From positions 1-21,053 of the forward strand of contig JABANP010000713.1 in assembly GCA_013115135.1 (NCBI GenBank): 21,053 nt of DNA. Reading direction: 5' to 3'. The notes under the pieces were generated by a model, which saw only the letters and a program-made list of their open reading frames with translations, was not told the DNA's origin and ran no database searches. Below, one piece after another: positions 1-9,700 of the stretch; position 1 is the first letter of the stretch, and each line of letters starts with the position of its first letter. Both the position numbers and the translations under genes were made by a program. The DNA comes from Perkinsus olseni (taxonomy: Eukaryota > Perkinsozoa > Perkinsida > Perkinsidae).

Positions 1-291
1 TAAAGAACAGTGCTTCGTTCGGTTACGTATTGCTGATGCTGTTAATCCGTTGTTGGTCATACCGCAAATCGCCCGAATCTCGGCTACCCGTGGTCGGTGA
101 TCACCGGCCAGTTGGCCTGGACTGTTTTTTGCCTGAGCGTGACAATCGTCTTGGTTAATGCTTTTATATTGCTACATAGTAATCTTGCACTCTCGTCGAA
201 GGAGAATCTTGCGATCATCGGAAAGAATCTCCCACCTGCGATTTATTTCGCGCGTCTCTTGCCTCAGGTGTCGAGAAGTTATGTAAAATAG
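1..291. other. unassigned sequence before the first WD40 exon
   Basis: No convincing gene is visible here. Plus-strand frames stay open for about 30-60 codons without recognisable motifs. Because the WD40 gene that follows starts mid-codon at its first identifiable exon, this stretch is probably intron or holds a 5' exon I could not fix. Confidence 0.4.
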
Positions 292-2138
292 TGGCCTACA
301 GCGGCTACGGTTCGACCAACCCTCTGTGGGCCTTAAAGTGGAATCCTCTCTCGTAGGCGACAGGCGACCTTTTCGTAATGTGCAAGGGTCAACCTAAGAT
401 ACTACTTGTGTACGACAGCGCCGTCAGCGAACCTGTCAGGAGTCGATTGTCGTCTCTGGCGGACGGACGTTCCCGTTTGTCTCCGAGTCCTGGTGGAGGA
501 TACTCACGGGAAGAGACTCTCTTGCGGGTGAGTAGAGGCGTATCTTTGTCCACTGTATCTTACATGGTGCGACCTCTAGATTCAACCAGATGTGTTGGCA
601 TCCCAGCGGCCAAATGGTGGCCGTCGCTCAGGGAGAGGTCATCCAGCTCTGGGACGTGGCAGCGCCGAGATGTAAGTCTCCCACAGTCCTCTCCTTTTTC
701 TTTTTTCGCTTTTTAATGTTTCCCATCTTTCATTTTCTAATACTCCGATTTTCCACCTTGACCTTTTTTCATAACAACATACCGCTGTCCGAGCCCGTGT
801 TCGGGAGCTTCAACGCTCGATCTGACTGGACCTCGAAGCGTGAAATCAACGGTGGCTCAGGACGATGGTGGTTTCCTGTGGATCCCCCTCTCCGACTACG
901 ATTCCGTTTATTCCGAATGCTACGTGTCGCCTTGCTCCGATGCGGCGCCAACAGTATAAAAGGCATCCTTCATCTCGGCTTCATTTTTTCAGGCGCGCGT
1001 AAACTGTTTCTGCCTCCCGGCGCCGGTCTAGTGTTGTCCATGGAGTTCTCGCATGGTGGAGAGCAGCTGGCAGCTGGCACCTCCGGAGGTGAACTCCAAT
1101 GGTGTTTCCTGCTGATCGTGATGAATCCTTTCCTCCTTAGGTCGGCTTCTCTGCTGGGATCTGCGGAAGACGGGTCAGCGGCTCTGCCACCATCCGACAG
1201 GGGCTCCGGTGTAAGTATATTTATTGTGACGTCAAGTGAGGGATCTTACCGTTGAAATATCTTTGACGAGGGTATACTGGCGTGTCGATTATATTTCTTC
1301 AGGACCTGTTTGACGTGGTCGTGGCCGGTGGCTGGCATGCCCCACGGCCTGGACGGTATGCCTGTACCTCCTCAGTACGGCTTCGAACAGCTCGTCTCTG
1401 CTGACAACACTGGAAAGTAGGCGTCTTCCATATCGCGAGCGCAGAGTCTATTCTCTGTTGCACGACCTCTGATGGCCTCTTCAAGAGGCCCTCTTGTGGG
1501 CTGTCATGATTAACGCAATTATGGGACGAGCGACGCGATCGGAACATATACTGTAACTTGTGCGTTCGCTTGTCGAAATTATTTTTCTACGACTATGTTG
1601 ACTGAATTTACGGAACACATACCATCCGAAAGCTCGCGATTTGTGTATTCTATAGAACATACGGATTCGCTCTCATTCCCGTTCTACCAGTCCAAATTGT
1701 CGTACGCCGTGGTGGATGCTCCGGAAAACACAGAAAAACGCCCGTGCCGGGGTTCGAACCGGGGATTTTTCTTCGAGCTCCGCTGTTTCGTTACGATGGT
1801 TCAAGTTGATGAGATAAGAACTACGGTTGTTGTTCAGATTGTCTCTCTGGGATCGAGTCCACCTGGACAAGCCCTGCACGCTCACGTTGCCACCGCCATC
1901 ACCATTGGAGCTCGGTTTCGACGCATCGGCTGCAGCGGCTCACAAGGGGGTCAATTTCAGTCCTCATATATTGCGATTTACGCCGAGTAATTTCCTGGCA
2001 ATGGCGGGAGTATCAACTTTTCAATGACGTAGCTGTCACAATGTCGAGTTGTTAGTGAGTGTCGCTGCAGTGGCGTGGAACAACGAGGACTGCGTGTGTG
2101 TGAGTTCAAACGCCGACAGTACGGCTAAGCTAGACTAG
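292..2138 (+). CDS. WD40 beta-propeller protein, NEDD1-like, spliced, 5' partial
   Basis: The product should be a beta-propeller scaffold; in animals and plants NEDD1 brings gamma-tubulin to microtubule-organising centres. Phase-compatible exons are 292-352, 387-527, 580-671, 808-867 (weak), 993-1088, 1141-1210, 1303-1416, 1838-2009 and 2049-2138. Visible WD-like pieces are NPLWALKWNP, DCRLWRTDVPVC, WHPSGQMVAVAQGEVIQLWD, EQLAAGTSGGRLLCWDLRK, QLVSADNTGKLSLWDR and VAWNNEDCVCVSSNADSTAKL. The order and spacing around the LWDR repeat, followed by an AHKGVNFSP segment, follow NEDD1 well, as does the AAGTSGGRLLCWDLR repeat. The well-supported joins are AA|A at 1416/1838 and G|GT at 1088/1141. Two introns (34 and 39 nt) are unusually short, and the 39-nt one removes an in-frame TGA, so the last exon could instead mark decay. 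A donor-like GTGAGT at 2099 leaves open that the gene continues. No C-terminal helical region is seen. The WD40 call is secure; the NEDD1 identity is a family-level inference. Confidence 0.62.
1739..1766 (-). other. orphan tRNA T-arm / B-box-like motif inside an intron
   Basis: Read on the minus strand, a GGTTCGAACC core is flanked by CCC and CC. It could form a T-stem with four of five pairs (one C-C mismatch) around a TTCGAAC loop. It is followed by a CACGGGCG-like acceptor strand and TTTTT, a possible Pol III terminator. No matching 5' acceptor strand (GCCCGTG), A-box or anticodon arm is found within about 150 nt. It is therefore a tRNA-like remnant or chance, lying in the 421-nt intron of the WD40 gene. 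Confidence 0.25.
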
Positions 2139-2560
2139 CACCGATGTACCTCTTGATGGGAGATCAGTTCAGCCCGTTTGAATAAGCTCTGTTCATCAAG
2201 CTGAAGAATTTTGCTCTCGGAGCGAGGTCACTAACAGTTCATGCAGGCAGCGCAGAAATTACCAAGTACTGCAGAGCCTTCAAGTATTCTCGAAAGACCA
2301 TTGCTAGAACCGCACACAACAGTGCAACCCTGGGTTGGGTTGGGCCGTGCCCCGTAGAGCAGCTCGTGCATTGGAAGAAGGCTTGCTTTTTCAGAGAAAG
2401 TTTCTCAAGTGTCCATGAAGACTTCGAAATTCAAGAGCGACGAAGTCCATGTGTTGATCTGCGGGCACTGGATGTCCCCGCCCGAGACTCGCCGCGGACG
2501 ATGACAGGTCGTTTTATTCCGCCCAACTCAAGTGAACGCAACTCCCCCAAAATGAGCGAA
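2139..2560. other. convergent intergenic spacer
   Basis: This spacer lies between the 3' ends of the plus-strand WD40 gene and the minus-strand WBP4-like gene. A possible plus-strand exon follows an acceptor-like TTCATGCAG near 2247, with about 36 open codons, but no motif supports it. No polyadenylation signal I would defend is visible. Confidence 0.4.
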
Positions 2561-4363
2561 TCAATCATCGTCATCAGTTCTACGTCGTCGTCTTTTGTCT
2601 CGATGCCGCCTCGATGCCCCAAACGTGCTGCTCACGTTGGTAGCATGCTTGTTGCCAACGCTTGAGCTCACATCCACCGCCAACACTTCTCGTCTGATTC
2701 ATTGTCATGTGCCAGAGTCAACATAAGATTCCCCGACGCTTACTTTTGCTCTTCGCACTCCTCCGACTCTGCAAGGAACTTCGACGACTTGGCGAGGTCC
2801 CCCAGGAAGAGCTCATCTTCATTGTATGCTCCGTGGCCATCCTCTTCCGCAGCAGCGGCGCCCTCGTCCTCGTCAGCGTGCTCTGAACGAAGCAGTAAAG
2901 ACGAATACAAGCCATAAACAACCGTATCCACCGTCGAGAGTAGCGATGGTGCGAATTATAGCCGAAATTTCAAGACGATATTTCTCATGCATTTTCCGCG
3001 GAATTTACTGCAATTTCCTGGATAAAAGAGGGATCTTCTAAGCCAATCCATCCTCAGTCAACGACCGAAGATTTGGCGAAAAGAGACTTACCATTTTAGT
3101 GCTATTCAGGCCGCGAAGAACCGAATATCCCGAGAAAAGTGTTACCATTGTGAAAATGACGGCAGTCCCCTCTAAGAAGAGCCGCTCAACTGCTAGTAGT
3201 CCTCAAAGCGAAAGATACTCTACTGACGATGATGATAAAAATAATCATCTCTTCGATCGAAGATATTCCCTTGCGGCTTCAGCCGGGCACTCACCGTCAG
3301 CTTCGTTCATCCCTTCACGGCCATGCGAGCGCTTCTTCGTCCTCACCGTCGCATCCCCGAAGGCACTATGGCTCGAATCTACGGAGCCACCAATAATATA
3401 ATTCGAAAGAAAATGGTTCAAAACCTTACCCACGGCCTGCCACGTCCCTAGGCCAGTATTGGCATCAATTTTCGGCTGCTGCGAAGATGTTGCTCTTGCC
3501 GCTGCCACCTTCGTGTCATCCCAAGCACTCATCAACGCCGAGGACGGCTGCTCGTCATCTTTCTGGATGAACGCCTGAGCGAAAAATATCCAAAATTTTT
3601 CTGAAGAAGAAATTTGCTCACCAGTGGCTTCTTTTCTTCCGCCTCCTCATCGTTCTTCCTAACTTGTGCTACCGGTTTTGGGGGGATGACGAGCCCGGAC
3701 GGGACTGCCGGGCGAGGCGGTATGACCATAGCCGGCATCGGAGCTGGCGGCGGCACACGGACGGGCATCGCTGGCTTCGCTGGCGGGGGCATCGTCACCG
3801 TGCCCGCGGGAGGCGGCCTCTGCAGCGCCAAGGGCAGCGGCGGGAGGAGAGGAGGTGGCCCCGAGGGAGCGGACTGCTCTTCCTTCTCCTCGCCTTCCGG
3901 CAGTGGCGTCGAGCTACTGCTAGAGCTGAGCACAGCTGGTCTGCTAATATTGGGCTCTGGCAACTCGGTCACTCGGCGACGTGGATCGAACAACCTGAAA
4001 CTCACGTTCCCTCAGGCTGTACACACAGCCGGACGTTCACCCAGCGTCCTTCTCCATGGAGGACATCGCCGCCGCGTTCATCCGAGCGATCTGCTTCGCC
4101 ACCTCGGCCTCGTCACGCTTAGCATCGACTTCGCTCTGCCGTTGTCTCCGGATCTCCCGCTCGACATTCGCGAGATGCCGTTCGCTCCTCTCGTGCATCT
4201 TGATGGCGTTGGGATGGAGGGAGCACCTGAGGGGTCGACAGATGACCAGGCAGACCGAAGCAGTCGCCTACCAGCAGTTGCACAGCTTGCAGTAGTGCCG
4301 GGCCCCCATGAGCTGGCCGAACGCTCGGGAACGGCCGCGGACGTATCCCGAGGAAGATGACAT
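2561..4363 (-). CDS. WBP4/FBP21-like U1-type zinc-finger splicing protein
   Basis: WBP4 is a component of activated spliceosomes. Exons in transcript order are 4363-4272, 4226-4041, 3994-3622, 3574-3430, 3378-3295, 2882-2744 and 2693-2561. All phases join, giving 383 aa, close to human WBP4 (about 376). The N-terminus carries a matrin/U1-type C2H2 finger: C25, C28, H42 and H48 in HYCKLCNCW ... KMHERSERH. A charged helix rich in E, R and K follows. Exon 3 encodes a long Pro-rich region with several PPP and PPAP runs. Later come LGTWQAV, similar to the GTW(E/Q)xV motif near the WBP4 C-terminus, then an acidic stretch (DEDEGAAAAEED) and a basic-acidic tail (RRRRRTDDDD). The WW domains of animal WBP4 are not seen. 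The start is the first ATG; a second ATG at codon 19 is possible. An acceptor-like CCGCAG ends 17 nt upstream of the ATG. If the donor at 3294 is skipped, an alternative stop at 3245-3247 gives a 309-aa form. Confidence 0.8.
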
Positions 4364-4606
4364 CGAGATGAGGCAACCAACTGCGGTTATCAGAATCAAC
4401 AAAAATTCAGACACGGGGCAGGTCAGAATGCTGCAAACGCTGTTGCAGAGTGAGACTTTTTTTCAGGAGGAAAGCAGTAATTTTACGATGGTCTCACTAA
4501 TTTTTCCCAGAAAGTAATTTTTCCGAAGAAAAAAAGACCTTTCGGATTTTTGCGAATGATGGCCAAAACACAAAACTCTGTCAGTAGAAACGTTTTCACA
4601 CTGTCG
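4364..4606. other. short spacer between two same-strand genes
   Basis: About 240 bp separate the stop of the eEF1A-like gene from the start codon of the WBP4-like gene. The spacer is rich in A/T runs with GAA..TTC palindromic character (around 4500-4545). It must hold the 3' end of one gene and the 5' region of the next. Confidence 0.5.
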
Positions 4607-7600
4607 CTACTTCAAGTAGGTCTGAAGGATCGTACCGACGGCGATGACTGTCTTCCGGTCTCGAATGGTGAATTTTCCAAGAACGCTGCGGCTGGGTTGG
4701 AATACACAGCAGGCCATCGGCTTTGACATGGTCAACTCGACCCTCGCTCCATCACCCTAAACGAATACGGTTGGACGTGTAAAAGTAGCATAAATCGCTC
4801 TCTAGACGTAAGCGTTCAGGGTCCAAAAACGTTCGGGTGATTTATTCCGTTACGGGAATTTTAACCCATTTTCTCACCTGAATCAGCAGCTCAGGATCCA
4901 TTTCGAGCACTTCTCCAGTGGTTCGATGCATTCGTTTCTTGAGGGACTTGAACTGCACCGTACTGCTGGCTGTTCCGATGTCGATCACTGGCCTGCACAG
5001 AAAAAAAGATACGCCAAAGAATACGACTTCAGGCGGTATTTTACGAATATCCAGCTCGAAGCTCGCCAGGGAAGTTGACCAGCACCACATGCGCTTCGAC
5101 TCGACGATACTCGCCGACGGCGGCATCACCGATGCAGGAGAGCACTTGGCCGCGACGGACCTCCTTCGACGTCACCCCTTCCACCTTGATGCCGATGTTG
5201 TCACCGGCAGCAGCCTTACGCTCGGAGACGCCGTTGCCGGTCTGGCAAAGAATCGATAGACGGAGATTCCGCAGTTGAACTTTCGTATTGAAAACTGGGA
5301 CTTGCCTACGAATTTCGAGCCGAGTATTCTGCGATGATTTGGAACCATTTTCGAAGGACTTTTCGAGATCTCAGCACCCATCAAGAGCTGTGGCCTGAAC
5401 TCTGAAGTTGTATCCAGTAAAGTACTAGAAAGTACCCCTAAGCGCTGTGCCTCACTACTCGTCCCTGTTGGGGCTATATGTAAGGTGATATTTTAAGACC
5501 ATTTGCCGGGTTGTAACGCAGGAAAAGACGACGATGAGGGCGACCATTCAGCGAGTTGAGTGTGGAGCTCGTACAAGTCTCACCGCGCTAAGCCTGGGGG
5601 AGCGGTGAGACTCTTCAGTCCCCTTCCCCACCTGTATGCTGACAACCGTGGCTTCTATTCCCCCCGGTACCACCCGAACCGCATCTCCCACTGCGACTGT
5701 ACCTGCCAAGAGACTGCGATGCGGCCAGCCTCGAATTTGCCTCAGCTGCCTACCACTGGTGACCTCGCCAGCCAGGATTACTGCTGTCTTTGGACACCGC
5801 CCCGCGACCGTTGGCGAGGTGTCCGAGCTGCTACCCGAACTGATTCGGTGTATGTCGGCTATGGGCATCCGGAAGGGTCCCTTAGTCTCCGTGCGGTGCG
5901 GGGAGGGCAACATGTCTAGTTGCTCGTAGAGGGAGGGGCCGCTGTACCTGATGGCCATGATGCAACATAAGCTGATACCATATCATGAACGACTCTTATC
6001 TACTTCTGAAATATCAATTCGTGATCACCAACAATAATATCAAGCGTCTGAAGCTCTAGGCCTACGCGGGCAATTTCCGCCGAAATTTCGCAGCTCGCTT
6101 TTTCACGGTTCAAGAAGGGGGGCTCAGCCATTTTCGACGTCGGCCAGTGAGGCTAGAGAGGACGTCGCGGCATCGCTCCCCTGTCCCATAGTCCGCTTGT
6201 TCACGGACGTTCGCTCACGACGCATGTCCCTAACTTGCCACCACCTCCCCCTGCTGCAAAATACGCAGAAAAATACTACGGATCTACACTAACTCACCAT
6301 GACTTGCAAATATTCCTTCCAATACCACACCATCCGGATTACACTAACGAATGCACAGGCATACCCCCTGCCTACCATGGCATCGTGACCTCTCCGGAAG
6401 GATCGACAGGTCCCCGATTGTAGAGGTTGTAACCAGTGAGCGCCGAAATAGGGATGGCCTCTATCCGGTCGTCTTCGAAGCCGAGATTATCTGAAAATTG
6501 TCAGAAGTCAGAGGCTACCTGCTGGCGAAGCAGAATCCAACGTGTGTGTTGGGCCATCAGCCTGTACAACATCCAAGGACCATTGCTGTGGTAATCTTCC
6601 GCAGTAGCGTGGAGCGAGGACCAGCGTCCTATTGCTCGCTGTAATCCCGTCTTCCACAACCCTCCGCTTTCGAAGAGTCTGTGCTCGCGACTTTGTGGAT
6701 GAAAAATTTCCAAATTCCGAATTTTTCGAAAAAATTCGGTTTGCCGAAAAATTGTGGATGACGTGGAGCGGCGGCAATAGCATCCTTACGCAAGTGGCGG
6801 ATGACCGCAGAGCATATCTTTTCGAAGCGTGCTTGAGAAAAGTTAACCTCCTCATCATCCATCTTGTTCACCGCCACTATCATCCTCCTCACGCCTGATG
6901 CCAGCCGATTAATACCACAACTTTCCGAACTTCCACTCACCGGAAACATATGCCACCAAGGCGTGCTCCCGAGTCTCGCCGAGCTGAGACATCCCTTCCT
7001 CGAACTCTTCCCAGACGGCCGAGACCACAAGTACGCAGACGTCCGCCTGACCAGCTCTACTGCTCGCGAGACTTCCCTTGCCGAGCGAGAAAGAATCCAC
7101 CCATCGACACCATCAGCTCACCTGTGATGCGCCTAGTATAGCGTTACGAAGATAGTCTTTGTGACCAGGGCAATCGAGGAGAGTATAGCGATACCTGATA
7201 CCACATTTCCGCCAACTTCAACTTATACCGAATGTCTTCAGCGAAGTCGAAAAGGTTGCCAGGGTCGGTCCCTCCTGCCGCAGAAGTCCTGCGAGGAGGA
7301 GCACCAGGAATTGAACCCCAGTCGGGACGTCAGCCGATGCTCCCCGAAACGGGCTCCGACAGAGGTTCGATAATTTTCACCAGTCGCCAGGGTGCTTAAA
7401 AATTCTAAATATTTTCTTCGGTCTCTCGCCACGAAAACGACCAGACAACTGATGCGAGTTAGACTAAGCACTTGTGAGTTTGGAAGTATTCCAAGTTAGT
7501 GTTGATGGTCATCTTTTTCTCCTGCTCTACCTTCAGCCGATCCAGTATCCACGCGTATCCTAGGTCGACCTAAGGGCATGATACAGCCTCTGAAGTGTCA

Positions 7601-8079
7601 CGATGACGAATCGCAGACATGCGGACAATTTAATAGCGCGCGGGAAAATGATGCCGAAGCGGATTCGTCAGACTTCGAAGCCGTCGATGCGCGTGTACTA
7701 TCAGTGAGATCAATGACTACAATTTGCATTTTATCGTTTTTCCAGTGGAGAATCCGTAAAAAGTATTTTCTGGAGAGTTCGGGCTCCCTACAAAACAGGT
7801 AGATATCTTTCTTTCGTTCCCTTCTCACGCGTACCTACCCCTCGCCGACGGTGTTTATACTGGTCTTACCTCTCCAGCCCGTTCCGCTCGCCTCTGACAT
7901 TCTTTCACCTTTTCCTCCTTCTTAGCTTCACAAAGTGCCCTGGAAGAATGGCAATCCACAAATAAGTCATCGATGACGACAACTTACAGTAGATGCCCGG
8001 CAGCTGTGGACTTGCCAGCTTTGTGATGGCCCATAAAGGCCACGTTCATAGGGCTGCCTCTCACAGTGTCCACGGTCAT
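4607..8079 (-). CDS. eEF1A-family translational GTPase, 12 exons
   Basis: By family, this protein would deliver aminoacyl-tRNA to the ribosome with GTP. Exons in transcript order are 8079-7988, 7939-7870, 7569-7472, 7194-7122, 7046-6941, 6894-6790, 6490-6376, 5947-5754, 5702-5632, 5241-5045, 4992-4878 and 4756-4607. They sum to 1386 nt with every phase joining, so 461 aa, the normal eEF1A length. G1 is GHHKAGKST (17-25), G3 is DCPGH (94-98), G4 is NKMD (156-159) and G5 is SAL (197-199). QLGETREHALVAYVSGV and MPWYSGPSLYEQLD match the eEF1A core. Domain 2 includes VAVGDAVRVVPGG and GDNIGIKVEGV; domain 3 includes KEVRRGQVLSCIGD, FPGELRAGYSPVID and LGKFTIRDRKTVIAVGTI. It is divergent: the usual ERERGITI switch I reads EQEKKMTI (the Gly is Lys), G3 is DCPGH rather than DAPGH, and the Lys-rich tail is missing. 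It lacks the extra insertion I associate with EFL, so I read it as an eEF1A paralogue. A CTGCAG acceptor lies 24 nt before the ATG. Confidence 0.93.
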
Positions 8080-8222
8080 AAAATGAAGAACTGCCCACTC
8101 TCCCTGCAGATTAGGCTAGCCGATACCATAACGTCAACTCAAGCTCTGTGATACTAATAGCGAGCGGTAGATCATGCGACCTGTAGAGAACGAAAATCAG
8201 TCCTCTTCGCGCCACTAAGTTC
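8080..8222. promoter_or_regulatory. 5' flank of the eEF1A-like gene with candidate acceptor
   Basis: On the minus strand, CTAATCTGCAG ends at 8104, which leaves a 24-nt leader before the ATG at 8079. This could be a trans-splicing acceptor or the end of a 5'UTR intron. No core promoter motif is evident. Confidence 0.35.
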
Positions 8223-8561
8223 GTGGTCCGTGGTAGTGGGGCGATGGCCGGGGAGGTGCCTGAAAACACGGATACCACCTTGGAGGAGTTCAAGCTATGC
8301 CTCGATGAGATAGCAGACAGGCTTTGTTTCTCCGCCGGACCTAGGGTTTATCAGGTTGCAAGCCCCCATCACAAAAGCTCTGCGCTACAGCTAAACACAA
8401 GTCCGTATGAGAAAACTAGTTTCTGTGGCGTCTCGAGGGGTCAACAATCTGCGTTCGTAATAGGTGCTCTCAGACCCTCCAATACCGTAGCCGCCCCACA
8501 GTATTGCTCTACTGAAGAGCTCAAATACCATACAGACTGCGATTGTCATGTCAAACACTAA
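8223..8561 (+). CDS. hypothetical ORF, 112 aa, divergent from the eEF1A-like gene
   Basis: This open frame starts 143 bp from the eEF1A-like start codon, in head-to-head orientation. The N-terminal half looks protein-like (EVPENTDTTLEEFKLCLDEI), while the C-terminal half is less convincing. No domain is recognised. It could be a small gene, a first exon, or a chance ORF next to retroelement debris. Confidence 0.25.
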   Translation: MVRGSGAMAGEVPENTDTTLEEFKLCLDEIADRLCFSAGPRVYQVASPHHKSSALQLNTSPYEKTSFCGVSRGQQSAFVIGALRPSNTVAAPQYCSTEELKYHTDCDCHVKH

Positions 8562-8589
8562 GCCAGCCGTGTCTAACTGTCACGTACTG

Positions 8590-9140
8590 TTCTGCTTCCC
8601 GGAAGCAGCTTTCGTGAAGAGACTCTCTTCAAGAGAGCCCTCAAGTTCTGTTTGATGTCTTTGTGACGGCTCTCCACTGCCCCGTTGGTGCATGGGGAGT
8701 AGCTGGGCATCTATCAGATTCGCATTCCCACCAAGTTCCTGAAGTCTCGGAAGACAGTGCTTGTGAATACAGTGGCGTTGTCGGAGCTGATCTGTCTGGG
8801 ACTGCCGAAGATTGAAATCCAGCGTCTGAATATGACAGTGATAGTCTCAGCGGTGCCATGCCTTGCACGGGACTGAACATGGTGTATCCGGTGGCAAGGT
8901 CTACGATGCCGATGACATAGTGGTACTTATCAGGAGCGAATTGCCCCCTAATTAGTACAGGATAGGGCCCGTCAAGTCTACACCGACGACACTGGAACGG
9001 CTTGCTTTGTTGTGACAGAGACACTCATACCCCAACCTTTCAGAAAGCCGCTCTCTCAATCTCTCGTCAAGTAACGCGACACTCATCCGCACTGCAACAG
9101 AAAGTGACCGCTCCCAACAGAGCAAACTCTCCAAAATTTC
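8590..9140 (-). pseudogene. retrotransposon integrase relic 1 (Ty3/gypsy-like)
   Basis: These are fragments of an integrase catalytic core on the minus strand. A zinc-binding end (YECLCHNKAS) leads into VGVDLTGP, which carries the first catalytic Asp. Next come YVIGIVDLATGYTMFSP, SSDNATVF (second Asp, near 8780) and NGAVESRHKDIKQ (catalytic Glu, near 8675). The pieces lie in different frames, and two consecutive stops interrupt the segment just before the Glu motif, so the copy is dead. The D-D-E spacing is typical of LTR-retrotransposon integrases. It differs in sequence from the two other integrase relics in the window, so it comes from a separate element. Confidence 0.8.
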
Positions 9141-9394
9141 CGACGCAGAGTCCTCGCTGCTAGAGGGGCACTCAGCGCTTCAGCCCTTGGATCGAGGGCC
9201 TTGGTGGAACTACGCTCTTGGTTCCTTTGGCCAGCTTCTCTAGTAGTCATACGGCGCTGCCGTTTACTCTCAGCTACCATCGGCGCGTTTCCTCTTCCAG
9301 CGACCATCGAGACGAGACGACCCATCTTGCTCGATCCAAGCCGATTTCTCGCCCCGTGAGACTCACAGCTTGATCATTATTAGGTTGGGGAATG

Positions 9395-9700
9395 TCACTC
9401 CCATGGTGAAGAGCCATACAGCCGTCGGTTGTAGCCGATGACCACGAGCTGCACCGCGAGCTCATTTCTCAAATTCCCATTCCTCAGTACCAATCCCGAG
9501 TCGCCACCGCCGTCTGCTGAAGACGGTCTGCATATGCGGGGGAGAGTGCCCACTGTAGCAGTGTGACACTGCCAGTGTCGCTGCTGCAGTGACAGTAGGT
9601 GGGCGAAGATTATCTCCACAGGCCATGGGTCGGAGAAACGGAGCAGCTCATCAATGTTAATAATTGTCGATGAGCTATCCGTGCTGGGCAGCATTGACGT
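9395..9700 (-). pseudogene. retrotransposon pol linker remnant upstream of integrase 1
   Basis: This open minus-strand stretch contains STIINIDELLRFSDPW and SGLVLRNGNLRNELAVQLVV. The second has the form of the region just before the integrase zinc finger in Ty3/gypsy polyproteins. It sits in the expected 5' position relative to integrase relic 1. At its 5' side it abuts the eEF1A-like pseudogene, so the element may have inserted there. Confidence 0.45.

Noticed and set aside
1739..1850. Complete tRNA gene on the minus strand
   Set aside because: No 5' acceptor strand, D arm or anticodon stem could be paired with the T arm.
3245..3294. Stop at 3245-3247 as the end of the WBP4-like gene
   Set aside because: A GTGAGT donor at 3294 joins in phase to the acidic exon at 2882 and gives the expected length. 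The shorter form is kept only as an alternative.
3614..4360. 248-codon plus-strand ORF rich in Gly
   Set aside because: It is the antisense shadow of the Pro-rich exon of the WBP4-like gene. The minus-strand model has six phase-matched introns and a zinc finger.
7195..7228. 34-nt intron joining a DFAEDIR segment to YRYTLLDCPGH
   Set aside because: The 277-nt intron 7195-7471 instead joins EYFQTHK to YRYTLLDCPGH. It keeps phase and matches the eEF1A order, so the short version is coincidence.
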